Positions 1 through 6,551 of a stretch of 6,966 nt of DNA are shown here, piece after piece (position 1 is the first letter of the stretch; every line of letters begins with the position of its first letter). The translations under genes were made by a program, and so were the position numbers. The DNA lies in assembly GCA_023412765.1 (NCBI GenBank), contig JAEZBX010000180.1, forward strand, positions 1 through 6,966, read 5' to 3'. The notes under the pieces were generated by a model, which saw only the letters and a program-made list of their open reading frames with translations, did no database searches and was not told where the DNA came from. Source of the stretch: Bacteroidota bacterium. Lineage in GTDB: Bacteria > Bacteroidota > Bacteroidia > Cytophagales > Cyclobacteriaceae.

Positions 1-220
1 GGACCATTCTTCCAGCTTTTGGATTGCAACCTAATTTTAGCTTTGGCCTGGTGGGGGATGTGCGGCTAAAATTCAGTTGCAAATCCAAAAGCGCAGCCAT
101 GCGGCTGGGGAGCCAAGTCACGACAAATTACTGTTGCGCTAGACGACGAAGTACAAATTATGCATCAAAAGTGAGGAATACTTCTCTCAAAGCACTTAAT
201 TGGAAGTTGACAAAGTAGGA
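1..220. other. Non-coding segment with no recognisable gene
   Basis: I see no credible gene here. The plus-strand open frame at 24-218 (64 codons) has no family resemblance, and a large inverted repeat runs through it. Frames on the minus strand are broken by stops. The first 140 bases are richer in G and C and full of nested complementarity: a CAGCC/GGCTG stem at 94-107, and AGCGCA at 90-95 matching TGCGCT at 135-140. The remainder is AT-rich. It could be a degraded mobile element, a dispersed intergenic repeat, or a structured tail belonging to a gene left of the window. Confidence 0.5.
15..92. repeat. Large imperfect inverted repeat (27/28-base arms)
   Basis: The arm at 15-41 begins GCTTTTGGATT and ends AATTTTAGC. 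The reverse complement of 65-92 begins GCTTTTGGATTT and ends AATTTTAGC. About 25 of 28 aligned positions agree, with a one-base indel and two mismatches near the centre of the arm. The loop (42-64) is G-rich. As RNA this would be a long stable stem-loop. There is no U-run after either end, so it does not look like an intrinsic terminator. I do not recognise the element family. Confidence 0.7.
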
Positions 221-375
221 TTAATTGTTAATAGTTAATTGAAGCTCGAGGTTCAATTATCTATACCCGCAATGTGTGTATACCACGGAGTATAGGGTTC
301 ATCTGCATTTCAAATAGGGTCGTCGCACCTATCAAATTGGATGCGACCTATTAACTAATAACTAATAACAATTAA
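221..375. mobile_element. MITE-like element with AT-rich terminal inverted repeats
   Basis: The outer 10 bases are perfect inverted repeats: TTAATTGTTA at 221-230 and TAACAATTAA at 366-375. A second inverted block lies inside them: TAGTTAAT at 232-239 and ATTAACTA at 350-357. The right end is longer because AACTAAT is tandemly repeated at 353-359 and 360-366. The interior holds further dyads: GAAGCTCGAGGTTC (241-254, one mismatch), a CTATACCCG / CGGaGTATAG stem (261-269 and 286-295), and a hairpin at 313-352. There is no open frame and I found no clear target-site duplication. A non-autonomous miniature element fits best. An AT-rich intergenic repeat with terminator-like hairpins is the alternative. 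Confidence 0.4.
313..352 (-). terminator. Hairpin downstream of pdxH, possible weak terminator
   Basis: GTCGCACC at 322-329 pairs with GGATGCGAC at 339-347 with one bulged A. Outside this, AATAGG (313-318) can pair with CCTATT (347-352) across a three-base bulge. It lies about 30 bases past the pdxH stop codon on the minus strand. The sequence after the stem on that strand has only a short T stretch, so termination would be inefficient or factor-assisted. The hairpin is also part of the MITE-like element. Confidence 0.3.
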
Positions 376-383
376 CGACGCCC

Positions 384-1025
384 TCAAGGGGCAAGTCGAC
401 AAATACTCCACACGTTATCAATCCTGGTAAACTGAATTCTGTCATGCAGTCGATTCGGTCTACCCTGCCAGAATTCAATTACAAAAGGGTCAACGGCATA
501 GCCACCCCATTGTTTTGGCTTCGGGAGCAATGGAATACCTTCAAACCTTTTTTCGATTTCGATAGCACGTTCTTCAAGTATGGTACGACTTTGTACAACG
601 GCGCTTTGTGGAGAGGTCCATGCTCCAATCTGAGATCCACGTGGTCGGCTTTGGAAATATTTCTCAGACCTGGATTCGTCGACGCGTTCCGCAGTGCCTT
701 CGATTCGCACTTGTCGTTCCAACTCTGGCCAAAAGAATGTTAGGGCGCACGCAGAATTGCTTGCTAATTGCTGGCCCTTCGAACTTTGATAATTAGTGTA
801 GAAAAGGAATTTATTCTGCTCTATTCCTTTCAACAAAACAATACGCGATGATGGTCTGTTATTCACATTTATGGTAGACAAGTTCATTGCATTTGGCTCG
901 AGAACTTTTGCTTCAATTGATTCATTAAACCATCTTTCAAATTGCGCAATAGGATCGGGTAGAACGGCTGACACATCAAGCGATGCTTTTGAATATTCGT
1001 TTCTAAGTTCCGACAGTGAGTTCAT
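384..1025 (-). CDS. pdxH: Pyridoxamine/pyridoxine 5'-phosphate oxidase
   Basis: This is the FMN-dependent cytosolic oxidase that converts pyridoxine or pyridoxamine 5'-phosphate to pyridoxal 5'-phosphate with O2, the last step of PLP synthesis and salvage. From the ATG at 1025 the protein has 213 residues, normal for the family (218 in E. coli). Visible signatures are RIVLLKG (61-67), FYTNYQSSKG (75-84), QVRIEG (105-110), SQIGAW (131-136) and WQGRPNRLHDR (186-196), ending in the usual RLAP. R61, K66, Y123, R127, S131, R192 and H194 fall where E. coli has Arg67, Lys72, Tyr129, Arg133, Ser137, Arg197 and His199, so the FMN and PLP contacts look intact. A TTG at 1055 would add ten residues (with CPNCK), but the ATG start matches family length and the usual N-terminus better. 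It is transcribed divergently from the yqgE-like gene with a 124-base gap. I found no consensus promoter there. Confidence 0.96.
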   Translation of the reverse strand: MNSLSELRNEYSKASLDVSAVLPDPIAQFERWFNESIEAKVLEPNAMNLSTINVNNRPSSRIVLLKGIEQNKFLFYTNYQSSKGQQLASNSACALTFFWPELERQVRIEGTAERVDESRSEKYFQSRPRGSQIGAWTSPQSAVVQSRTILEERAIEIEKRFEGIPLLPKPKQWGGYAVDPFVIEFWQGRPNRLHDRIQFTRIDNVWSICRLAP

Positions 1026-1149
1026 ACGCTTGCAATTTGGACATAAGATGATCAAAGAAATAAAACTTGCACAGGTGAGGGCGAAGTATTTTATTCAAGT
1101 TGTGAAACCCTGACAGGTTTCGGAAAATTTTGATACTTTACACCTGCGC

Positions 1150-1725
1150 ATGGAATTCTTTAAGTATAAAAATAAACTAAAACCAGAGAAGGGTAGGTTA
1201 TTGATTTCCGAACCTTTTCTACCTGATCCTAATTTCGAACGCACCGTTGTATTGCTGTGTGAGCATAACGAGGAAGGCTCTTTCGGATTCGTGATCAACA
1301 AACCATCAATACTAAAAGTGACTGATGTGATCGAAGACATTAAGGCGATAGAAGAAATGGTTTTTGTTGGAGGTCCCGTTCAACAAGATACATTACACTT
1401 TCTACATCGAAACACACCAGTCGAAAATGCTGTTAAAATACAAGACGAGATATACTGGGGAGGAGCCTTTGAAAGTTTAATGATAGAACTTGATACAGGT
1501 CGCTTAAAGAAATCTGACATTCGTTTTTATCTCGGATACAGCGGCTGGGGGCAGGGTCAATTGGACAAAGAACTGGAAGAGGATTCATGGATCGTATGTG
1601 ACTTCGTTACCGATGAGTTACTGTTCGATACTGAACCATCAGTAATCTGGAAAAAAGCCTTGGGAAGCATGGGAGGGCGATTTTCCGTATATTCGAACTA
1701 CCCGGTCGATCCCCGGTTGAATTGA
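1150..1725 (+). CDS. YqgE/AlgH family protein (UPF0301)
   Basis: A 191-residue protein of the YqgE/AlgH (DUF179, UPF0301) family, widespread in Bacteria and of unsettled biochemical role. In Pseudomonas AlgH was tied to alginate regulation, but a direct mechanism should not be assumed here. Family blocks are clear: GRLLISEPFLPDPNFERT (15-32), LLCEHN (35-40), GFVINKP (46-52), FVGGPV (72-77), LGYSGWGQGQLDKEL (128-142), SW (146-147) and the C-terminal DPRLN. There is no signal peptide or membrane segment, so it is presumably cytosolic. The ATG at 1150 places the first family block at the usual distance from the start. A TACTTTAC stretch at 1134-1141 resembles half of a Bacteroidota -7 box but lies too close to the start to trust. 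The DUF349 gene begins 49 bases downstream on the same strand, so co-transcription is likely. Confidence 0.95.
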   Translation: MEFFKYKNKLKPEKGRLLISEPFLPDPNFERTVVLLCEHNEEGSFGFVINKPSILKVTDVIEDIKAIEEMVFVGGPVQQDTLHFLHRNTPVENAVKIQDEIYWGGAFESLMIELDTGRLKKSDIRFYLGYSGWGQGQLDKELEEDSWIVCDFVTDELLFDTEPSVIWKKALGSMGGRFSVYSNYPVDPRLN

Positions 1726-1774
1726 CCGTTTTTAAGTAAATTTACGTTATCCGCCAAGTAATGGGACACTGAAC

Positions 1775-3634
1775 ATGGAAATGGAAAAAGAAAAATTAGA
1801 AGAGAAGGCGCATGCGAGTGAAGCCGGAGTGGCCGAAGCCCATGTTACGATGTTACATTCCGAAGCAGATTTGTCGGAAGGAGACGATGCCTCAGATGAT
1901 CATCATGATCACCATGAAACAAACCATGTCGACTACAGCGGTTACTCAAAGCAGCAACTTGCAGAACTTTTAAAAGATCTTTCAAGAGACGATAATTTCA
2001 AAAAGGTCGATACTATTCTGCGCGATGTTAAGCCTGTTTATGATGAGTTGAGAGAAAAGGAACGGGCTGAGGCACTTGAAAAATTCGTAAAGGATGGCGG
2101 CACAGCGGAAGACTTTGAATTCAAAGGCGATGAGTACGACGTTATCGTTGAAGCAAATTTAAAACTCATCCGCGACCGGAAGACTGCATACTACAAACAG
2201 CAGGAAGAACGCAAGGCAGAAAATCTTCAAAAGAAACAAGAACTGCTCGAGCAGCTTCGCATTCTTTCTGACTCACAAGACACGACTGATCAATTCGATA
2301 GGTTCAAAGAACTTCAGAAGCAATGGAAGGCATTGGGACCTGTTCCTGGTCCGCAAGCAAAAACATTGTGGGCAAATTATCACGCTTTGCTCGATCGCTT
2401 CTATGATAATCAGAGCATTTATTTCGAGCTGAAGGAGCTTGATCGTAAAAAGAATCTTGAAGCGAAGCTTGAACTTTGTGCACGAGCGGAGAAGCTGGCG
2501 GAAGTTGAAATTATTAAAGATGCAATACGCGAACTCAACGAATTGCATCATGAATTCAAACACCTTGGACCTGTACCTAAGGATGACAAGGAAGCCGTAT
2601 GGCAGCGCTTCAAGGCCGCATCGGATGCGGTATACGCACGCCGCGATGCATACCTGCAGAATCTTCAGCAGGAGCTTCAGGTTAATCTTGACAACAAAGC
2701 TTCATTGAGCGAGAGTGTTCAGGAGTTTGTCAATTTTCAGTCTGATCGTATCAAGGAATGGAATCAGAAGACAAAAGAAATTCTGGATATTCAAAAGCAG
2801 TGGGAAGTGATTGGAGGGTTGCCTAGAGCGAAAGCGAAAGAGGTTAACAAAAAGTTTTGGTCTGCTTTCAAAACGTTCTTCAACAACAAGAATATGTTCT
2901 TTAAAAAACTTGATGAAGAACGCGAGAATAATTTGCAGTTGAAGAATGAATTGGTGAAGCGTGCTCATGAACTTAAGGAGAGCAACGAATGGGATAGAAC
3001 TTCTAACGAGCTGAAGAATATTCAGATGAAGTGGAAGGAAATCGGTCCCGTACCTGAGAAGTTTAGAGAAAAGGTGTTCAAAGAGTTCAAGGAGGCCTGC
3101 GACTATTTCTTTGAGCAAAAGCGGATGCAGCACGGAAAGATGGAGGATGAGCAAGCTGAAAACCTTCGTCAGAAGGAAGAGATCTGCACCATTCTCGAAA
3201 GTCATGTCGCTGCCAGAACTGCAAGTCATGAAGTTCTTAAAGAATTGCAGGAAAAGTTTAATTCTATCGGTTTTGTGCCTCGCAAGGATATCAATACGAT
3301 TCGTACCCGTTATCACGAGGCGGTGGATCGATTCATTAACAGTATTCCAGGCATCTCCGACAACGAGAAAGGAAAGATTTCGCTGGAGAATCAGTTGAGT
3401 GATCTGAGGAATGACCCAATGGCTGACCGGAAGATCTATCAGAAGGAGCAGGTGATCCGTAAGAAGATCGCAAAAATCGAAAACGACATCGGTTTATGGC
3501 AGAACAACCTGGAGTTCTTTTCGCGGTCACAGAATGCGGAAAAGGTCAGGGAGGAGTTCAACGACAAGATAAAGACCGCTACCGAGCACCTGAAACAGCT
3601 AAAGGATCAGCTAAAGCTTCTCAAAACCGTCTGA
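1775..3634 (+). CDS. DUF349 repeat protein, five repeats, coiled coil
   Basis: A 619-residue, highly charged, mostly alpha-helical protein with about five DUF349 repeats. The repeat hallmark, a short W-x-x-(L/I)-G-P-V-P motif, recurs: WKALGPVP (184-191), HLGPVP (263-268), WEVIGGLP (343-350), WKEIGPVP (420-427) and a diverged SIGFVP (497-502). Their glycines are 75-82 residues apart, the expected repeat length. The first 55 residues are acidic and low-complexity with a His/Asp cluster, DDHHDHHETNH (41-51). Residues 530-619 look like a coiled coil. No signal peptide or membrane helix is present, so it is probably cytosolic. DUF349 has no established biochemical function known to me. Long multi-repeat versions are typical of Bacteroidota. 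The ATG at 1775 is the first usable start, because the ATG at 1761 meets a stop after three codons. It is probably co-transcribed with the yqgE-like gene. The 80 bases downstream hold the promoter of the tRNA locus. Confidence 0.93.
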   Translation: MEMEKEKLEEKAHASEAGVAEAHVTMLHSEADLSEGDDASDDHHDHHETNHVDYSGYSKQQLAELLKDLSRDDNFKKVDTILRDVKPVYDELREKERAEALEKFVKDGGTAEDFEFKGDEYDVIVEANLKLIRDRKTAYYKQQEERKAENLQKKQELLEQLRILSDSQDTTDQFDRFKELQKQWKALGPVPGPQAKTLWANYHALLDRFYDNQSIYFELKELDRKKNLEAKLELCARAEKLAEVEIIKDAIRELNELHHEFKHLGPVPKDDKEAVWQRFKAASDAVYARRDAYLQNLQQELQVNLDNKASLSESVQEFVNFQSDRIKEWNQKTKEILDIQKQWEVIGGLPRAKAKEVNKKFWSAFKTFFNNKNMFFKKLDEERENNLQLKNELVKRAHELKESNEWDRTSNELKNIQMKWKEIGPVPEKFREKVFKEFKEACDYFFEQKRMQHGKMEDEQAENLRQKEEICTILESHVAARTASHEVLKELQEKFNSIGFVPRKDINTIRTRYHEAVDRFINSIPGISDNEKGKISLENQLSDLRNDPMADRKIYQKEQVIRKKIAKIENDIGLWQNNLEFFSRSQNAEKVREEFNDKIKTATEHLKQLKDQLKLLKTV

Positions 3635-3670
3635 TTTTCCCTGGTTTTCTCAGTTAATTTGGAGTAATAA

Positions 3671-3701
3671 TTTGCTATAGAGCAGAGTTACTTTATTTTT
3701 G
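3671..3701 (+). promoter_or_regulatory. Bacteroidota-type promoter of the tRNA-Thr locus
   Basis: TTTG at 3671-3674 and TATTTTTG at 3694-3701 match the Bacteroidota -33 (TTTG) and -7 (TAnnTTTG) boxes with a 19-base spacer, the consensus arrangement. Transcription should start near 3706-3710, immediately ahead of the first tRNA-like unit at 3715. I see no TAnnTTTG box between the units or directly before the functional tRNA, so this promoter most likely serves the whole locus. The start site is inferred from the consensus. Confidence 0.8.
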
Positions 3702-3714
3702 CACCGCGTTTTAC

Positions 3715-3788
3715 GCCTCCTTAGCTCGTCCGCCAGCTGGCGGAAACTGACTTGTAATCAGTAGGGCTAAAGAAAGAAATAAAAAAAT
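3715..3788 (+). pseudogene. tRNA-Thr-like unit 1
   Basis: The unit keeps the 5' acceptor strand and the complete anticodon arm (ACTGA CTTGTAA TCAGT, 3746-3762, anticodon TGT). It lacks the T arm and the 3' acceptor strand, so it cannot mature into a charged tRNA. The perfect palindrome TCCGCCAGCTGGCGGA lies at 3729-3744. Unlike the other two units it has G rather than A before the palindrome (3728). It is the unit nearest the promoter. Confidence 0.9.
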
Positions 3789-3861
3789 GCCTCCTTAGCT
3801 CATCCGCCGGCTGGCGGAAACTGACTTGTAATCAGTAGGCTAAAGAAAGAAATAAAAAAAA
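3789..3861 (+). pseudogene. tRNA-Thr-like unit 2
   Basis: Same architecture as unit 1, with the anticodon arm at 3820-3836. The palindrome at 3803-3818 carries a G in its centre (TCCGCCGGCTGGCGGA), which leaves the 6-base stem intact and changes only the loop. One G is missing after the variable loop, and the A-rich tail ends in A rather than T. It has no T arm and no 3' acceptor strand. Confidence 0.9.
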
Positions 3862-3935
3862 GCCTCCTTAGCTCATCCGCCAGCTGGCGGAAACTGACTT
3901 GTAATCAGTAGGGCTAAAGAAAGAAATAAAAAAAT
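3862..3935 (+). pseudogene. tRNA-Thr-like unit 3
   Basis: Same architecture again: perfect palindrome at 3876-3891, anticodon arm at 3893-3909, GGCTAAAG tail, then the A-run and T that directly abut the first base of the functional tRNA at 3936. It differs from unit 1 only in the A before the palindrome. Confidence 0.9.
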
Positions 3936-4008
<73 letters not shown>

Positions 4009-4011
4009 CAT

Positions 4012-4040
4012 AAACCGCGTGTTCACGCGGTTTTTTTTTT
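4012..4040 (+). terminator. Intrinsic terminator of the tRNA-Thr locus
   Basis: AAACCGCGTG (4012-4021) and CACGCGGTTT (4024-4033) are perfectly complementary, giving a stem of 9 effective pairs with a tight GTTC loop. The 3' arm runs into ten T residues (4031-4040). It begins four bases after the mature tRNA end. On the opposite strand the stem is followed only by a short T stretch, so it would be a poorer stop for katE transcripts coming the other way. Confidence 0.92.
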
Positions 4041-4152
4041 GCTCAATAATTCAAAGCAGTCTTTTTAAGGCTTTCTCGAAAGATCGCGGTCTTTTGAAGA
4101 TATAGTGAACAGTCAAGCTTAGATACAGAGTTTCTGTTGCAAGGATGTTTAA

Positions 4153-6321
4153 CTAGGCCGGCACCATTTCTTTATTAGCTGCCCGGCCCCAATGCCTGTG
4201 TTGGCTAATCGCCCTTTCAAACTGGATTAGGAAGTCTTCAATATTTTCATTTTTCCAAGCTGTCACGATGCCCATGTTTTCGTGTACCGCACCGCCCTCA
4301 GCAAAGCTTGTATTATCAAACTCAACACTGGATATTTTCAAAAGCTCAATTGCTTCAGCCGTCAATCCGATAGGTTTACAATGTTTATACGCCTCGTTGA
4401 TGAAATGCAAAACATCGCCCTGCTTCTTTAAAAGCTCCACATGTGTTCCGCCGGGAATGAATAGCGCATCGTACATGATTGATCCTGTAGTAACATGACT
4501 TTTATCTGTCTGCAAAGTATCACCACTCTCACTTTTGATCTTGCCATGAAACTTTGAAACAATCTCAGCCATTGCGCCTTTTTTATTTAACATTACCTGA
4601 AGACTTTTAACTGATTGATAGTCGAAACCGTGGTCAACAAGAATGGCAATTTTTCTTCCTTTTATGGAAGTGCCTCTTAAGTTTTCCTGGCTTAACGCGG
4701 GTGAGTGGTCTATGGATTTCCGGCCTTTTGAAGGAGGGATTGCATCTTTTGCTGCTTCTTTAATCCCTGTTTCATTCTCAACATCTTCAACGCCGATTCC
4801 CTTGGCGACCTCCTTTGCCAGGTTCACGTCGACATTGGCAATCATATAGACCATACGCTGCCGTATTTCCTTAGTTTCAACCTTTCCGAGTTCAAAATGA
4901 AATGCCTCAACAATATGTTTCTTTTCAGGTTCAGACATACTATTGTAGAAAAGCTTAGCCTGGCTGAAATAATCTTTGAAACTGTCACTGCGCACACGGA
5001 TCTTATGCCCTTCGACTTTTTCCATGTGGTGGACGAACCCTCCGGCTTCACGTGATGCGGTTGCAGGATAGCCGCCGCCAAGACTATTGGGAAAGTAGTT
5101 CGTCCGGCCTCTGTTGATTGTTTGTCGCATATACCCATCCCGTTGGTTGTTGTGGACCTGAACCATTGGCCTGTTGATTGCTATTTCGTTGAAGTTTGGG
5201 CCTCCGAGTCTGATGAGCTGTGTATCTACATAAGAAAATAGCCTTGCTTGAAGCAGCGGATCATTCGTGAAATCTATGCCTGGCACAATGTGGCCAGGAT
5301 GGAAAGCCACTTGTTCTGTTTCAGCAAAAAAATTATCAGGATTACGATTTAATATCATTTTTCCCACTTTCCGCACAGGAACAAGTTCTTCGGGAATAAT
5401 CTTGGTAGGATCGAGTATATCGAAATCAAAATCAAATTCTTGTTCTTCTTCAAGGATTTGAATACCAAGTTCGTATTCCGGGTAATTTCCCTTCTCAATC
5501 ATATTCCACAGGTCGCGTCTGTTAAAATCAGGGTCCTTACCCGCGATCTTTTGAGTTTCGTCCCATACAAGTGAATGAACACCGTTTAAAGGCTTCCAAT
5601 GAAATTTTACAAACCGTGACTTACCTTTCGCATTAATAAGCCGGAACGTATGAACGCCGAAACCTTCCATCATTGAATAGCTTCTTGGTAGCGCGCGATC
5701 CGACATAACCCACATGATCATGTTCATGGACTCGGGCATCAATGAAATAAAATCCCAGAAGTTGTCATGTGCAGCCGATGCCTGAGGCATTTCATTATGT
5801 GGTTCTGGCTTGATTGCATGCACAAGGTCTGGAAATTTTATTCCATCTTGAATAAAGAACACTGGCATGTTGTTGCCGACGAGGTCCCAGTTTCCATCGT
5901 CTGTATAGAATTTCGTCGCAAACCCGCGTACATCACGCACAGTGTCAGCGGAACCTCGGAAGCCGACAACAGTAGAAAAGCGGACGAACACTGGCGTTTG
6001 CTTCGATGGATCCGCAAATATTTTGGCCGCTGTAAGATCTGTTAAGGGTTCATAAACTTGATAATATCCGTGTGCCCCAGACCCTCTGGCATGAACGACG
6101 CGCTCTGGGATTCTTTCATGATCGAAGTGGGTCATCTTCTCCCTGAAATGAAAGTCGTCCATAATTGTTGGACCTCTTTCCCCAGCTTTTAGCGAATTAT
6201 CGGTATCACTGATCTTTACTCCTGTGCTTGTAGTAAGATGAGTTCCTTCTGAGGTCTCTCGGTTATTGAAGATTGCCTGATTTTTCAGTTCTTCATTTTC
6301 CGTTGGTTTTCTTTTGGACAT
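4153..6321 (-). CDS. katE: Large-subunit (clade 2) catalase, HPII type
   Basis: This haem catalase (2 H2O2 to 2 H2O plus O2) is a cytosolic protein of oxidative and stationary-phase defence. At 722 residues it is of the large-subunit class (E. coli HPII has 753). The catalase core spans roughly 30-505. Catalytic H77 lies in RVVHARGSG (74-82), S116 in RFSTVVG and N150 in GNNMPVFF. The haem-ligand Y364 lies in RLFSYVDTQ (360-368) with R360 four residues earlier. H341 precedes Y364 by 23 residues, the spacing of the His392-Tyr415 crosslink of HPII. A linker (about 506-555) leads to a DJ-1/PfpI-like domain (about 556-700). Its strand KPIGLTAEA (649-657) has alanine where DJ-1/PfpI enzymes carry the nucleophilic cysteine, as expected for the structural domain of these catalases. 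The ATG at 6321 gives the normal family N-terminus. The gene stands alone and converges on the tRNA locus. No consensus promoter is evident. Confidence 0.97.
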   Translation of the reverse strand: MSKRKPTENEELKNQAIFNNRETSEGTHLTTSTGVKISDTDNSLKAGERGPTIMDDFHFREKMTHFDHERIPERVVHARGSGAHGYYQVYEPLTDLTAAKIFADPSKQTPVFVRFSTVVGFRGSADTVRDVRGFATKFYTDDGNWDLVGNNMPVFFIQDGIKFPDLVHAIKPEPHNEMPQASAAHDNFWDFISLMPESMNMIMWVMSDRALPRSYSMMEGFGVHTFRLINAKGKSRFVKFHWKPLNGVHSLVWDETQKIAGKDPDFNRRDLWNMIEKGNYPEYELGIQILEEEQEFDFDFDILDPTKIIPEELVPVRKVGKMILNRNPDNFFAETEQVAFHPGHIVPGIDFTNDPLLQARLFSYVDTQLIRLGGPNFNEIAINRPMVQVHNNQRDGYMRQTINRGRTNYFPNSLGGGYPATASREAGGFVHHMEKVEGHKIRVRSDSFKDYFSQAKLFYNSMSEPEKKHIVEAFHFELGKVETKEIRQRMVYMIANVDVNLAKEVAKGIGVEDVENETGIKEAAKDAIPPSKGRKSIDHSPALSQENLRGTSIKGRKIAILVDHGFDYQSVKSLQVMLNKKGAMAEIVSKFHGKIKSESGDTLQTDKSHVTTGSIMYDALFIPGGTHVELLKKQGDVLHFINEAYKHCKPIGLTAEAIELLKISSVEFDNTSFAEGGAVHENMGIVTAWKNENIEDFLIQFERAISQHRHWGRAANKEMVPA

Positions 6322-6416
6322 ATCTGAACATTTTAGTTATGGACGAATTCGTTGAAAGTCCAAACACTATGCCTATGTTATTAGATCGCCCCTGGGAATA
6401 CGAATTAGTTTTTCTT

Positions 6417-6434
6417 ATCGGTCATTGATCGGTC
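6417..6434. promoter_or_regulatory. Phased direct heptamer repeat upstream of katE
   Basis: ATCGGTC occurs at 6417-6423 and again at 6428-6434, separated by ATTG. The 11-base period places both copies on the same face of the helix, a common layout for tandem regulator half-sites. It lies about 95-115 bases upstream of the katE start codon. No regulator family is implied by the sequence, and chance occurrence is possible. Confidence 0.3.
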
Positions 6435-6551
6435 TGCGTCTTGTCAAATCGCCGGTGTCGGCTTTTCATTTTCCGTTTTCTTTTACGATAAAATAAAATT
6501 TGTCAATAGTTCTATCGAAATGTAAACATATGTGGAAATAAGATGACAGTG

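Larger units (their letters stand above)
3715..3935 (+). repeat. Three tandem tRNA-Thr-like units ahead of the true tRNA
   Basis: Three head-to-tail units of 74, 73 and 74 bases (3715-3788, 3789-3861, 3862-3935) are nearly identical and run directly into the functional tRNA at 3936. Compared with that tRNA, each unit keeps bases 1-13 (GCCTCCTTAGCTC) and the 21 bases from just before the anticodon stem to the variable loop, both without a mismatch. Between these a 16-base palindrome replaces most of the D arm. After the variable loop a tail GGCTAAAGAAAGAAATA plus an A-run replaces the T arm and 3' acceptor strand. The unit length equals that of the 73-base tRNA. Differences between units are few: G or A before the palindrome, one A/G inside it, one G lost after the variable loop, and the last base of the A-run. 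This points to recent tandem duplication or ongoing homogenisation. Confidence 0.95.

Noticed and set aside
15..92. Integron attC site
   Set aside because: The inverted repeat lacks paired RYYYAAC / GTTRRRY core sites in the required positions, and no integrase or cassette gene is visible.
24..218. 64-codon plus-strand open frame at the left edge
   Set aside because: It overlaps a long inverted repeat, has a composition unlike the real genes here and shows no recognisable domain.
1026..1055. N-terminal extension of PdxH from a TTG start, adding ten residues with a CPNCK motif
   Set aside because: The ATG at 1025 gives the family's normal length and N-terminus. A two-cysteine motif alone is not evidence for a zinc site, and TTG starts are less common.
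1134..1141. TACTTTAC as the -7 box of the yqgE-like gene
   Set aside because: It matches TAnnTTTG only in part, has no good -33 partner and would place the transcription start almost on the start codon.
2702..3316. 204-codon open frame opposite the DUF349 gene
   Set aside because: It is the complement of Lys/Glu-rich helical coding sequence, which automatically reads as Leu/Phe-rich in the opposite frame. The DUF349 gene fully explains the region.
3715..3935. CRISPR array reading of the tandem 73-74-base units
   Set aside because: The units are contiguous and nearly identical over their whole length, with no unique spacers. Their content is plainly tRNA-derived.
3715..3935. T-box riboswitch reading of the tRNA-like leader
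   Set aside because: T-box leaders sit before amino-acid genes and pair with tRNA through a specifier codon and a T-box bulge. Here the leader precedes a tRNA and itself carries anticodon arms.
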